The position numbers and the translations under genes were made by a program. Below, one piece after another: positions 21,500 to 33,020 of a stretch of DNA of 64,000 nt; the stretch's first letter is position 1; each line of letters starts with the position of its first letter. Origin of the DNA: Ilyonectria destructans (taxonomy: Eukaryota; Ascomycota; Sordariomycetes; Hypocreales; Nectriaceae); assembly GCA_020740775.1 (NCBI GenBank), contig JAHEWK010000001.1, positions 7,192,001 to 7,256,000 of the forward strand. Reading direction: 5' to 3'. A model generated the notes under the pieces. The model was not told where the DNA came from and did no database searches. It saw only the letters and a list, made by a program, of their open reading frames with translations.

Positions 21500-22700
21500 G
21501 CCAGCTCAGAAGGGAGCGACGAAAGCGGGGGATTAGCGAGAAGTAGCTTTGAACATGCTTCACTAGCTGTACTAACTCATTGTTCAATGCACTTGGCTAT
21601 GCCTGTCTCGAGCTGCGCCACCACCCTGCGTCTCTCGGCGACAAAGTCACCATCTTGATATCATTTGTCGTCGTGGCTTCACCTCCCAGCCACTATTCTC
21701 CATCTGGTGTGTATACACCTGAAGGCGCTACCCACAAGTCGTCATTGAGGTTTTAAATAATGAACTCGAGTCAGCCTTTGATCCCTTTAAGCTCAAATTG
21801 CTAAAGTTTGCTCAGCATTGCAATTGTGTCACCAGCCGCACTTAGTTAGTCTCCAAAAATGTCCCCACCCCAAGTCTTCTGACCCAGCCACCACCATAGT
21901 GCCTCTCAACGCCGTGGCTTACACAGCCAGGCTAATAGCGAGACAAGTGGGACCAACACTCGGCGTCACACTGACCGAGCAATGCCTTCTTTCAAAAAAT
22001 AAGAAATAAGAACGATGACGAAATCCGACGAGGTGAAGACGATATGCACAAGAACTTAATTCATCTCTACAGGGAGTGGAAATTCTGATATAAAACGAAT
22101 CCGTGCCGACATGTTCTTCACAATCCATCTCGAGGCTGTGCTTCGATTTGAGTCGGCCTTTAGCTAGGCATCGAGCATGCAGGCTTTGATGGTAGGCGAT
22201 GAGGCAGTGCAAAAGACGAAGCGTAGGGCCTCAGAAGTGGTGCCCAAGGACGAGGCGATTAAATGTGCGCCATTGGTAGAATCCGGTTACAACTAAACTG
22301 ACCAAGCTAATACCATTACGGGGATTCAGCCCCAAACGCCTCTTAGCCCCTCATCATTGGGGCCTAAGACAGTCAAACGCTAAGAACAATATTCTTAGGC
22401 AGAGAAGTGGCGGGGATGAATGGTCGCTGGTGGCTTCCGTGCGGTCTTTAATCGTTAGAACATTTGCTGCTCAGAGATGTCGACGGTTGTGGTCAGAGGA
22501 AAGTGATGGAACTGCAGATAAGGTGTCCAAAGCAGATCAATGTTGTCCTTGCCCTGTACCCGCCTACGTAATTTCTCATCTAGGCAGCCCGGCTAACATG
22601 ACATCAAAGCATGGAGAGGCCATCCTAGCAAAGCGGCAGAACTCCGCCACCTTCTAAAGAACAATTCTTTGGCTAGTGTATAGGCTATAACGTCCCCGAT
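21500..22700. other. intergenic, no gene recognised
   Basis: Only short open frames are present, without motifs or splice logic. Base composition is ordinary. The promoter of the GPI-anchored protein lies at its left edge. Confidence 0.4.
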
Positions 22701-22719
22701 GATATTGGCCGGATGATAG

Positions 22720-23260
22720 CTACATACATGTCACAGCTGGTACCCTCAGGATGTTTGGTCTTGGGCTCAGCTTCTCTTCCATGAACCTGTTGCTCCAATC
22801 ATGGAACTCCGCTTGCTCTTTGGTATTCTCGAATGCTGCCAAGGGAGGTTATGTCACGTCGTTTTCGATCTTATGTCAGAACTCGATATATTTTGAAGGA
22901 TCTTTAATGGATGCTAGCTCCTCTATGCTGTAAGCGATCAGCAGAGAGAGCGATTAGTTAGACCCAATTCGCATTTCCAAGTGTGTGTTGCATAACGTAC
23001 ATATAACAAGAGGTGTGAATACAGTTCCCATACCGGGGCATCACGCCTGATGAGCTCACCGCCGCCAATTCCAACCGATGATGTCCAATTCTGCCCTTTG
23101 ATGTAGTGATGAATCCGGTTGGCGAGTGGTTGAATTTCCGGCAATAGCTGAATGCTAGTCGACCCGGCGCCAATCAACGCAATCTCACCGTTCTCAAGTT
23201 GGATCTTGGGATTCCAGCCGGCCGTGTGGACTTTGTTATCCTTGAAATTGCCAAGGCCGG
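22720..23260 (-). pseudogene. Baeyer-Villiger/FMO-type monooxygenase fragment
   Basis: Minus-strand segments match the middle of fungal FAD/NADPH monooxygenases. PGLGNFKDNKVHTAGW is followed by the NADPH-binding Rossmann motif IALIGAGSTSIQLLPEI and then HHYIKGQNWTSSVG (about 23250-23030). After a plausible intron (about 23030-22930) comes SIEELASIKDPSKYIEF, a stop, then AEFHDWSNRFMEEKLSPRP (about 22930-22740). The FAD-binding N-terminus and the catalytic C-terminus are absent and the frame is broken. The fragment directly abuts a PIF1-like helicase relic upstream, suggesting truncation by rearrangement. Confidence 0.75.
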
Positions 23261-23265
23261 GAATA

Positions 23266-23830
23266 TCAGGCCGGGACTATTTGTTGAGCATCCTGGAGGA
23301 ACCACGAAGTGAGTTCCGTAAGGTTCCCTTCCCTTCCTTTGGCTGCGCCCGTCCCCGACGCACGGACCACCGCTCCTTTAACCAGCTCCAGGCTGGTGAA
23401 CTGGTTTCGGGTGACGACTACCGGCATCCCTTGCGCGTAGAAGAATAAACCGGGGGTTAGGAGATATGAGTCGTCTCCATAGCGGAGCACATTGCATAGC
23501 TCTGCTATGCTGAGCTGCTTCCTGGCGTCCGCATAATACTTCGTAATCAAGATAGAGACGTGCTTGCCGTAGGCTCAGGCCCACTTCACCATGGCTGCCA
23601 TGTTCATGTCCCTGTTTTAGAGGCGTGATCGCTCTCAGGCCGTCAGCGAAGGAGGGCTGAGACGCCCGGTTGTAGAGGCGACGATATAGCCTTTGAAAGT
23701 CCAGCTCGGTCTGCTGACCACTACGGAGGCGGCGGAGGAAGCCCCGCAGCCTAGATACCCGGCGGTACGGACCTGTTCGCGGAGAAGAACTACCGTTAAC
23801 TGGCTTGTGCGCCGCGAAGTGCTTTACCAA
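23266..23830 (-). pseudogene. PIF1-like DNA helicase C-terminal relic
   Basis: Two overlapping minus-strand frames carry successive pieces of a PIF1-like helicase C-terminal half. The first (about 23800-23620) reads FLRRLRSGQQTELDFQRLYR and PSFADGLRAITPL. The second (about 23610-23330) reads MVKWA, then after a stop GKHVSILITKYYADARKQL and FFYAQGMPVVVTRNQFTSLE. Such helicase fragments are common as repeats in fungal genomes, often linked to Helitron-like elements. No ATPase motifs remain, so it is non-functional. Confidence 0.65.
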
Positions 23831-23845
23831 GCTCTCCGGTCTCGG

Positions 23846-24985
23846 CCCATTAGCGACCGGAGATTAGCAGAAGCCCCGTATCGGGTGGCAGACATCGATG
23901 ACAGCGCCAATGACCGTGTAATTATATCAGGTGCGGCCGCATAGTCTTGCTCAGGCCGAATTATTAATCAGGAGCGACCGCAGGAACCCGCCATCAGAAC
24001 CATCCTATCTCGAAATTATTAGTATGGAGCGGCCGCAAGACCCCGCCCAAAAAGCCAGTTCAGGCATCTTGCTTGAAGCTTTCAAACGCTAAACAGCGGG
24101 TCTCCAGCCTTCCAAGCTAATGACAGGTTCTGCGGATTTGCGTCTGCGCACCACCCAGCGGCCAGCAAAACCCTCTTTCTGGCGCCTCTCCTCTTAGCAT
24201 CGCTGCTTCTATAAGCGAAGGGTGCGAATAATATCCGGGCGCCCGTACCGGCCGCTAACCGCTATGGAAGAATTCGATTTAGCGAGCGTCGAAACTACCC
24301 CCTATGCCTGCGCTTCATGCAGGAAGTATAAGCGATGCTACGATAAGTCTCTCCCTAGCTGTAGCTTGTGTTTGAAGTTCGTAGTTGCTTTGTAAAACCC
24401 CTCCGTCGCTACTGATATATTCCTCTTGTAACCTAGGATAGGTAGAATCTACGATTTCTTAAAGTCCCTACTAGCTACCGACTCAGATAAGATTAATACC
24501 CTATAAAGCCAGTTTCTTAAACTGGAAGAATATACCCTAAATTTATTAACTCTACTAGTATATATACCTTCAGTAGCAAAGCTATCGAGTTACTAGTATC
24601 TATCCTCTTATTTGCCCCTACTTAATTATATATATAAATCTTATATCTAGATTTAAATATTAAGTCCTTATATAATCTGCCGGTATATATAAATAATAAG
24701 CTGGCTACAGAAGAAATCTTAATAGTCCTTAGAAGCTAATTAGATCTTAATACTATTAAGGCTTATTATTTTCAGTCTGTATATATATAGATGCCGATTA
24801 TCAGTAAGATCCGGCTCGACCGCCTTACTAACTAAACGTACGGCATAATGCGAGCTGATACTGCTTTACTCCTCCTTTATATGAAGCTTGTGTAAGAGGT
24901 GCCGCGGGCGCAGCAACCAGGGCCGTCGGAGCTCTACGTTGCCGCCAAGAGTATATCAATCATCTGCAGATAAGGGGACTCCTGA
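23846..24985 (+). repeat. duplicated segment, RIP-altered copy of 29796-31278
   Basis: The sequence from about 23846 parallels that from about 29796: the same CGACCGGAGATTAG start, the same CGGGTGGCAGACATCGAT word, the same GCGGCCGC-containing stretches, and then the same regulator gene. Alignment continues to about 24985/31278. A stretch of about 250 bp (30060-30300) present in the right copy is missing here. The left copy carries many C-to-T and G-to-A differences relative to the right one, concentrated in the coding part, which has become A+T-rich. Confidence 0.85.
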
Positions 24986-25130
24986 CTCGCAGGCTCCCTC
25001 TTCCTACTTCAACTATTATCTTTGGGCCATCGTGTATTCCCTCGGCTTAGACCGCGGACGACAGCAGATTAACGAAGTTCTCTTCGTAGGTAGGCTACAA
25101 GTACTGGACATGTCACAATTTTGCGAGCTT
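24267..25130 (+). pseudogene. RIP-inactivated copy of Zn2Cys6 regulator
   Basis: Starts ATGGAAGAATTCGATTTAGC and keeps YACASCRKYKRCYDKS, recognisably the zinc cluster of the intact gene at 30543 but with one cluster Cys replaced by Tyr. Further on, the reading frame is destroyed by many TAA/TAG codons at places where the intact gene has CAA, CAG, CGA or TGG-type codons. Recognisable landmarks include ATGCCGATTATCAG near 24791 and the ATATCAATCATCTGCAG word near 24953. Sequence after about 24985 no longer matches. It is a dead paralogue lying next to the aldehyde dehydrogenase gene. Confidence 0.85.
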
Positions 25131-25188
25131 TGAAGAACTACAAGGCTAAGTACTCTCTGTTTTAGAGCGTGAATAACCTTAAAAGTAT

Positions 25189-27051
25189 CTAAGCGCCGAT
25201 CGAAATAGCTTTAACCTGAGTCCAGTCATCAAACCCCTCAGTACCATACTCAACGCCTTGTCCGCTCTCTACAGTTATGTTAGTCGGTAAAGACCAGGTA
25301 GGAGGGGAGGGATTCGACTTACGTTTCCATCCAGCGAACGGGATATTAACACCGAGAGATATTCCCTTGTTGACTTGAATGGTGCCGGCCTCCAAACGCC
25401 TGGAAAAGCGCAAGATTCTGCCAAAGTCCTTGGTCCAGAGAGTGGCCGTCAGTCCTGTTTCGGTATCGTTGGCCTTGGCCAGGGCCTCCTCCTCTGAGCT
25501 AAACTTTCCAACCATCAGAATTGGCCCGAACACCTCCTCACGCTCAATTCGAGCCCCGAATATCGGGTCCCTGACGATGGTTGGTTCAATGTAGCAGCCC
25601 TTGTCGCCCGCAGTTTTCCCGCCTGTGACAACTGTACTTTCCTTATCGAGGTCGGCAAGAAATCCCTTGACAACTTCATGTTGTTTATGATTGAAGATCG
25701 GAGACCACAAGGTATTGGGGTCCATAGGGTCAGCTCCTGGGATGCGGACAGGGGCATGCGCATCCACCACACCCTTCATTTTGGCAACCAGCTCATCCAC
25801 AATAGAATCATGGGCGTAAATGCGGCTGCCGGTAATGCAGATCTGAGCACTGAACATAAACAGCTGACTCGCTATGGTCTGAGCCGCCTTGTCAAGGTCT
25901 GCATCTGGGAAAACAACAACGGGCGACTTGCCGCCAAGCTCGAGCGACACGGACTTCAGGTTACTCTTGGCAGCCTCGACTTGGACAGCTTTCCCTGCCG
26001 CGATTGACCCAGTGAAGCTTAATTTCCGGATCAATGGGTGAGCAGCGATGGCCTTGCCTGCCTCTATGCCACCAGTGACGCACTGGATGACTCCGTCGGG
26101 AATTCCAGCCTCACCCGCCAGAGTCACCGCAAAAAGCGTACTAAAGGGGTTCGACTCGCTTGCCTTTATGATGATGACGTTGCCGGCTGCGAGGGACGCA
26201 GCCGTTTTCATCGCATAGATGCCAAGAGGGGCGTTGAAGGCACAGATGCCGGCTGTTATGCCATAGGGTTCGCGAACAGTGATCTCGCCACTTCTCTTAG
26301 CCATCCCATCTCAATGATCAGAACTGAAGCAACTTACGGTTAGGTTGTCGTCGTCGTGTTCGATCACGTCTGTTTTGTGAGAGGTCATTGCGTGTGCGTA
26401 ATCTATTTCCAGGCGTCTCAGAATCAATTCAAACCAAATGCAGGGGCTCGAAAAAGACGTCAAAATAAACAGCTGGCTCACAGTTGAAGATATCCCCCAT
26501 ATAACTTGTTTCATGCCTGCTGCCGCGGCTCTCCTTGCCGACAAGTACGGCCTCGAACCAGTGAAGCTTCGATCGATTCTCCACCAGGAGAGCACCGTAC
26601 TTGATTAAAGCGTCTCGCCGCTGCGTCTGTGATTTGCCTGGATTAGCAAAGACAATAAACCGCAAGCTACACGACGATAAAGAGCTTATACAGGTGAGGG
26701 ATATGTACGCACCAGAGGCATTGCTTGCCAAGCCTTCAGCGCTTCCCCCGCCGCGGCCACGCATTTATCGACATCTTCACCCTTGGCCCACTGAAGCTCT
26801 GTCGACAAACACATTTTTGGTCAGCATTATATTCTCATCGACAAAGTGGCGGTATAGAAAGACTCTGGAAAAGACTCTTGACAATCATAGCACACATAGA
26901 GGGCTGACTTACCCTTAGTAATGACTTGGTCGTTGACCGATGACACTAGCTCGTGTAATTCCTTGTCAACAGTGTCAACAAATTTGCCGTTTATAAATGG
27001 CTGCAGAGGAAGCGTGTGCTTGTTCAAGTCGAAATCGATGGTGGAAGCCAT
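25189..27051 (-). CDS. NAD(P)-dependent aldehyde dehydrogenase
   Basis: Six exons on the minus strand can be joined: 27051-26913, 26798-26713, 26626-26482, 26402-26338, 26295-25323 and 25268-25189, giving 495 residues, the standard ALDH length. Key residues are in place: Asn166 in CAFNAPLG, Glu264 in LELGGKSP and the nucleophile Cys298 in QICITGSR; FTGS and the C-terminal NIPFAGWK are also present. The fourth intron (42 bp, acceptor CTAAG) is short and is the least certain junction. The enzyme oxidises an aldehyde to a carboxylic acid in the cytosol. Sequence style (YYAHAMTSHKTD... REPYGITAGICAFNAPLG) suggests a salicylaldehyde/vanillin-type aromatic ALDH, but that is a guess. It is head-to-head with an NmrA-like reductase 1.26 kb away. 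Confidence 0.9.
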
Positions 27052-27364
27052 GGTCGTTGGAACCTGGGGAAGAGCTGACAGCATTTAATATTTGTTTAAG
27101 AACCAAGCGCGGCTATTGTCAGAAGAACCTAGAAGTAACGGTAAGGAAATCAGAACTTTTTCAGTCTAAAGGCGGGGTGATCTGTATTAAATAGTCCTCC
27201 TGCAATGGTCAACAAGCCACTTCCGCTAATACGTGCATGACCAAGGTTGCGGAGTTTCGTAATACTGTAGTAGCTTAGAAGAACCTTATGTTAAGATACC
27301 TCCGCATCTGATCCTAGCATAGATCTCGGTAGGATGATTTAGAGCAAACCGGGCTCCTAGGTCA

Positions 27365-27605
27365 GAAGAGCGTAGTAGACGGGACTGCGAATCCGCCCAA
27401 GGACTGTGAGCTCTGACCCATGTGGAGTCTCCTCAGGGTCTCGGGCAGTCCGAATCCCCGGCTCAAGAATATTACCTCTTGTGGCCAACTCGGCAAACAC
27501 AACAAGTGCCGGCTGTTACGTAGCGCCGTTGAGCTGCTGCAGTGGCTTGATGAAGGCCATCTTGTCTCCTGAGTTGATGTGCGTGATAACGCAACAAACA
27601 CCCAC
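27365..27605 (-). pseudogene. unidentified coding fragment
   Basis: One minus-strand frame reads ITHINSGDKMAFIKPLQQLN, then after a stop QPALVVFAELATRGNIL and PHGSELTVLGRIRSPVYYAL. The amino-acid texture looks like protein rather than chance, but the segment is short and carries one in-frame stop, and I do not recognise the family. It sits between the ALDH and NmrA-like genes. Confidence 0.25.
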
Positions 27606-27699
27606 TTGCGCTACTGTCAATGTGTCCGGGGCTTGCAGAGAAGAATTGAAAACTCTAATAGTCAACGTTATCTGACGGGGCTTTACTGCAGCAGGGCCT

Positions 27700-28314
27700 A
27701 ACCCCGAGCCTAAAGTCCGGAGGGAAAATCTTTCTTCACCCCAACCTCCCGCTTGATAACGTCACCGCGTGGCTATGAATAAAATACACGTGCCGCACAC
27801 CCTCGGCTACCTGCGGAACCTCTATTTGCTATTCAGTCCACCCCCTACCGGAGGTACGGATGTCAGGGGATGGTCGATATAGAGACCCCCACAGCAAGTC
27901 CCGACATAGTCGACTTTGCCGATCGTACCGCTGCTCCCACTATTGCTGACACATTAACTAAAACGCCAACGTTCAAGGTTAACGTTAGACCCATGGGGCG
28001 GTGTTAACGTTATGATGTTATGGTCTCGGGCCGGCCATATCCCCCCAGCCCAGTAAATCCGCCAAGTCCGATCTCAAGCCTCCGCCATTTCACTCCGCCT
28101 GCCACACGGCTTCCTGTTGGCCCTTAAGCTCATTGTAGTGGTCCCGAAGTCCGCAGCCCCATGCTTGTTGGTCTGTCATCATTGCGAACTATCTTCTAGA
28201 ACTGGATATAAAAGCGGCTTCTGTCCAAGCGGTTAGGATAAGCATCACACACGATCCTGTCAGTCCATTAAAACCACTTATTCCTCAGACTTGCTGAAAT
28301 ATCGAGCTTTTCAA
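27700..28314. promoter_or_regulatory. upstream region of the NmrA-like gene
   Basis: No coding potential is seen. Three copies of the palindromic word GTTAACGTTA or a close variant lie at about 27975-28015 (AAGGTTAACGTTAGAC, GTGTTAACGTTATGATG and a weaker CCAACGTTCAAGG), and a GGCCGGCC-type palindrome lies near 28030. A TATA-like GGATATAAAAG at 28203-28213 is about 105 bp before the ATG, so transcription probably starts around 28235-28245. Confidence 0.4.
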
Positions 28315-29425
28315 ATGGCTATTGTAGGTGTTGCTGGAGGAACCGGCAGTATTGGCCGTGCCATTGTCGAGGCAATCAAGGCTACGGGCAAGCATCAGGT
28401 GAAGATCCTCGGAAGGAAGGTTAGTCTATATGATCTTGAGTCCAACTTACATGAGCGACATATTGACCTGAGACAGTCTAACCCTACCATTGAAGCCGAT
28501 ATCGGCGTTCCCATCGTGGTACTTGATTATACCAACGTGGATTCGCTGAAGGATGCTCTGGAAAGCAACCAGATTGACGTCGTGATCTCGACGTTGAATA
28601 CCGCATCAACGGACGGCGACCCGCCGGAGATTGTTCTTATCCGCGCTGCAAATGCATCAGCCTGCACTAAGCGCTTCGTGCCGAGCAACTGGAGCACCCG
28701 TTTTACGGAGGAGTGAGGATCTCTCTCGTGTAAGCATTAGAATATGGCTGACATTTGCAGACACGCAAAGTTGATTCCCCTTATACCTGCCAAGCTTCAG
28801 GCGGTTTCTGAGCTGAAGAAATCGAACCTCGAGTACACGGTCTTCTACAACGGAATCTTCCTTGATTACCTTGGGTTCAACGGCATCAAGTCTTATCTAC
28901 CGCCAACTACTCTTATTCTCGACCTTCCTCACGACATCGCTGCCATTCCAGGGGATGGGAACACACCGGTCGTATTTACTCATACGACCGACATTGCCAA
29001 GTACGTCGCAGCGAGCTTGGATTTACCAGCCTGGGATCCAGAGAGCTATGTCGTTGGCGAGAAAACGACATGGGGTGAGGTTGTAAGAATCGCCCAAGAG
29101 CTGAAAGGTAAGATTCTAGTATTTCTCTCACCAGCGATGTTTGAGATCGATGTATCTAACTTGTCGCGTAGGGACCAAATTCCAAATCACCTATGACAGC
29201 TTGGACAAGCTTGATCAAGGTCAGATCACTGAGCTCCCTGGCCACGTGCCAGCATATGCGTTCGTGCCGAAAGAAACGCTTCAGTTCTTGTTAGCAGGGC
29301 TTGAGCGACTCCTCGCAGATGGCTCGTTTAACTTGAACCCGAAATCCTTTCTCAACGACAAGCTCCCTGACATCAAGCCACTGAAGGTCAAGGATGTACT
29401 AGCAGCGGCTATCAAGGCTCTGTAG
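28315..29425 (+). CDS. NmrA-like / isoflavone reductase-family NAD(P)-binding protein
   Basis: Three exons, 28315-28712, 28761-29107 and 29172-29425, give 332 residues. The N-terminus MAIVGVAGGTGSIGRAI carries the atypical Rossmann GxxGxxG of NmrA-like/PCBER-type short-chain dehydrogenases. Typical later pieces are DVVISTLNTAS (about 95-105), RFVPSNWSTRF (about 122-132), LIPAKLQAVSEL, EYTVFYNGIFLDYLG and TDIAKYVAASLD. ATG 28315 is preferred because the Rossmann strand starts immediately there. Such enzymes reduce phenylpropanoid- or isoflavonoid-like compounds or act as redox-sensing regulators, so the substrate is open. It lies between ALDH and a Zn2Cys6 regulator, suggesting one aromatic-compound module. 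Confidence 0.9.
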
Positions 29426-29760
29426 AAATGCTCTCATCACGATGGACTGTTTATGAAAGGAGTGTCGATGATGGTTGCATATGGTTCATCTGGCTTGATA
29501 TAGTGTTACAGGAGGATCTTGGTGAATATAGTAAATGAAAATAGCAATATACCTTTCTAGCTGCTGACGCAGCTAGCAAGCTTATTGTGTGAGATTTTTG
29601 TTCTATTAGTAAAAATGCCTCTATTTTGTAGATGGCAATGGTTACACGGGCATGACGTTTTGCAGCCTCTGATGGGTCTTTTTTGTTGGTGCATTTAGAT
29701 TCTGGCGCTTACTCCCTCGGGCTCTCTGCCACTTCGATCGATGTGACCCCCCTAGTAGCC

Positions 29761-29779
29761 AAAAAAAAAAAAAAAAAAA
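29761..29779. repeat. homopolymer A tract
   Basis: Nineteen consecutive A residues just before the left edge of the duplicated segment (about 29796). A tail-like A run at such a boundary could mark an old retroposed insertion, but no element body with a matching target duplication was found. Confidence 0.6.
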
Positions 29780-29881
29780 GGCATTAGGCCGCCCACCCAT
29801 CAACGACCGGAGATTAGTAGAAGCCCCGTACCGGGTGGCAGACATCGATAGCAGGCCAGTGACCATATCACCATGTCTGGT

Positions 29882-30270
29882 GCGGCCGCCGCATCTTGCT
29901 CCGCCCGAATTATTCAATAGGAGCGGCCGCAGGAACCCGCCACCTGTCTCGAAATTATTAGTATAGAGCGGCCGCAAGATCCCGCCCAAAAGCACTAAAC
30001 GGCGGGTCTCCGGCCTTCCAAGCCAATAACCAGGAGCGGTTCTGCGGACAACCCATTAAAAGAGCGGATTTTGCCCGCGCCAAACGCTCTTGAACGGCCT
30101 TGGTCTGCCTGCGGAAAGTGTTTCCCCGCCCGTCGACAACAGGAGCCCCCAAGTGTTGTCCAATCTTTTTCATGGGATGCGGCCGCCGCGACTCAAGTCG
30201 AGTTATCAACCGGGAGGAGCGGCGGTCGCAGGATGCGCCACCAAAACCATCCTAATATGGGAGCGGCCGC
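29882..30270. promoter_or_regulatory. array of GCGGCCGC palindromes upstream of the regulator gene
   Basis: Five exact GCGGCCGC octamers occur within 390 bp, at 29882, 29933, 29968, 30179 and 30263 (start positions), plus a mutated form near 30215. Four of these six sit in a longer shared context, roughly GGAGCGGCCGCA followed by an A/G-rich stretch and CCGCC. CGG-CCG inverted triplets are what Zn2Cys6 dimers bind, here with zero spacing, so this could be an operator array serving the regulator at 30543. The related left duplicate keeps two of them (23933, 24029). Confidence 0.5.
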
Positions 30271-30542
30271 AAAACTCCGCCTCGACGCTAGTCGGGCATC
30301 TTGCTTGAAACCTATAGCAGCACGCCAACCAGTGGGACTCTGTCTGTCCTTCCAAGCCAATTGCAGGCGGGGTCCACGGGCAGCCCATCGAGATTGAGCG
30401 AAGGGTACCGCCGATTGTTTCTTGCGCACCACCCAGCGACTGGAAAGTCCCCTCTTTCTGCCTCCTCAATCCAATACTGCTCCCATGAACGAGGGTGCGC
30501 GCAATGTCCGGCCGCTCGCACCGACCGCCGACCATCGAGCAC

Positions 30543-32493
30543 ATGGAAGACGTCGATTCAGCGACGGTCGAAACTGCCCCCTATGCCTGCGCGTCGTGCA
30601 GGAAGTACAAGCGACGCTGCGATAAGACTGTCCCCAGTTGTAGCTTGTGTCTGAAGTCCGTATTGGTCTTGGAAATCCCTCACCGTCGCTGTACATTGAT
30701 ACCTCGCCGCTGACAGATTCCTCGTAACCTAGGACAGGTAAAATCTGCGACTTCTCAAACTCCCCACCTGCCACTCACGCAGACGAGATCAGCAACCTGC
30801 GAAGCCGGGTTCGTGAACTGGAAGATTGTGTCCTGAGTTCGTCGACTCCAGCGGCACGCGCACCTTCAGGACCAGATCTGTCGCATCACCAGTATCCGTC
30901 CTCCGATGTGCCCCTGGTGCCGCTGCATGTGCAGGTCTCATATCTAGATTCAAACATCTGGTCCTTGTGCAATCCGCCTGTATACATCAACAATGAGCTC
31001 GCTACGGAAGAAATCTTGGTAATCCTTGGGAGCCGATCGGATATCGATGCCATCAAGACTAGTTATTTCCAGTCGGTGCATACGTGGATGCCGATTATCA
31101 GCAAGACACGGCTAGACCGTCTCATCGACCAGACATATTATACGATAAAAGCCGACGTGGCTTTGCTCCTTCTTTGTATGAAGCTTGTACAAGCAGTCCC
31201 CCCTGTACAGCAGCCAGGGCCATCGGATCTCTACGTTACAGCCAAGCAGTATATCAATGATCTGCAGATACGGGGACTCTTCACCCTCCGTATTGTTCAA
31301 GCTGGTCTCCTACTGTCGGTTTATGAACTCGGCCATGCGATAATGCCAGCAGCATTCACAACAATCGGCCAGTGCGCACGTATTGGAATTGCCCTAGGCC
31401 TGCACAACAAGTTAGCTCCTCAGCTGACGGGTAAGCCCCGGAGCTGGGCGGACTGGGAAGAAAGGCAACGTGTCTGGTGGATGATCGTTATCCTGGACAG
31501 GTGAGAGGGCCGTTTATGTGATGGCAACCAACTCAACACAGAACAAGTGCGAATATAGTAATCTTGCCTCTAGATATATCACGGTCGGTGTTGACTACCG
31601 GCCATTATGCACCGAAGACCCCAACAAGGACTCACTTCTTCCTGTCAACGACAGCGCTTGGAACAGCGGAGTAAGTTTGAACTCTGTCCAATATCACTGC
31701 GTAGAGCTGACGGAGATGCCACCAGGAAGTAGTACCCCCCGAACGCGTTTCTCTCTCGGCCCAACGGAGTTCGGTTAGTCCTTTCGCCCGCCTGGCACAG
31801 GCTGCGAATCTTCTTGGCCGAGTTATTAGGCACTGCAACGAGACGTCGCTGGAGCTGCAGTTTCTCCTCGATGATTTTGAGACTCTTAGCCAGGCAATCT
31901 TCTCTCTGATAGAGCTTCTGTCTGGTGAAGGCACAACGGAGGCATGCACTGCTATCACACTATGTTTCAGGTACAATCCCCCCGGGCCCAAATGTCTTCT
32001 GCCGTTTGTAATAATCATTCACAGTGCACTTTTCAAACTCTATCGCCACCACGCTTGCGCTCTATTCGATAAGGAGATCCAGCATCTTGAGGCTGATACT
32101 GACCCCCGCGTGCGTCAATGTATGCAACATTGTCTGGATATGGTTAAGGAGATATGCCAACGAGTAGTGGCGTTTTTGCAAGATCGCAGACACCGCCTCA
32201 CGCATGCCGCGATGGAGACGGTCTCGCCCTTGATGCTCCACTGTATCTACAGCTGCGCGGCTAGCTTGTCATGGTTGTCCCTGGAGACCAACGATACGCA
32301 ATATACGACCGGAAAACATATCTGTGAAGATATGCTGCAGTCCCTGAGTCTTCGGTGGAAGGCAGCCGGTAAGAATACCCCAGACTGCCTGTTTAAAATA
32401 ACGATCTATTTGTGACTCACGCCTACTACACCTCCAGATATCTACTTGAAAATGCTGCGTATGTCTGACTCGGCTGATCGTGAAAGCGGCTGA
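30543..32493 (+). CDS. Zn2Cys6 transcription factor (intact copy)
   Basis: Six exons, 30543-30655, 30733-31500, 31574-31670, 31726-31970, 32025-32368 and 32438-32493, give 540 residues. The zinc cluster CASCRKYKRRCDKTVPSC continues across intron 1 as SLCLKTGKICDF, spacing C-x2-C-x6-C-x6-C-x2-C-x6-C. A short coiled-coil-like segment (EISNLRSRVRELED) follows. The fungal-specific transcription factor domain spans about 120-350, with YFQSVHTWMPIIS, GQCARIGIALGLH and EERQRVWWMIVILDR. The donor of intron 1 (GTCCGT) is weak, but the protein join is convincing and the same site exists in the RIP copy. It probably controls neighbouring metabolic genes and possibly itself, given the GCGGCCGC array just upstream. 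Confidence 0.88.
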
Positions 32494-33018
32494 GCGGGCT
32501 CTATATTCCTATCCCTGCAGCATCTAAGTGGTGAGGGTAGGAGATGGCCCGATTGGCGGACGGAGACCTGCCGGTACCTTTTCACCAGAGACCCTGGACT
32601 CAAGCATGGGCTGTCCTTAGGTAGCTTTTACTCCAAAGGAAGGAGGAAGTAGTTCTGGTACCCAGATGGTGATATGGCGGCGTTGAGACCTGCCCCCTGA
32701 TCCATAAACGGGCGGCCACACCATACCACCCACCCTTCGACTTAAAGCACTTCAAGTTGAAATCTACTACTAAGAATTGGGCTATGAGTGCCTCTTGCCC
32801 TGTCATGACATGCTCACGGCCCAAAATGTCGCAAACAAGACTGACATTGGGTGCCCGGTCATATTGACAGATCCCAAAGGCCACTCGCTCCCGTGACACT
32901 TCCCAGTCATCTTAATATATGGGGCAGCGGGGTTCATTTCTAGGGAGCGGCCGCTTAAAGTAGGCCCATCCGCAATGCGGACAATAATGGGTGCATGTTG
33001 CATGTGCTAGCATCTGAT
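32494..33018. other. intergenic region with one GCGGCCGC site
   Basis: No gene is recognised between the regulator and the SDR. One GCGGCCGC octamer lies at 32947-32954 and a second at 33306-33313, on either side of the small inverted-repeat element at 33021-33222. Together with that element this forms the SDR upstream region. Confidence 0.4.
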
Positions 33019-33020
33019 TA

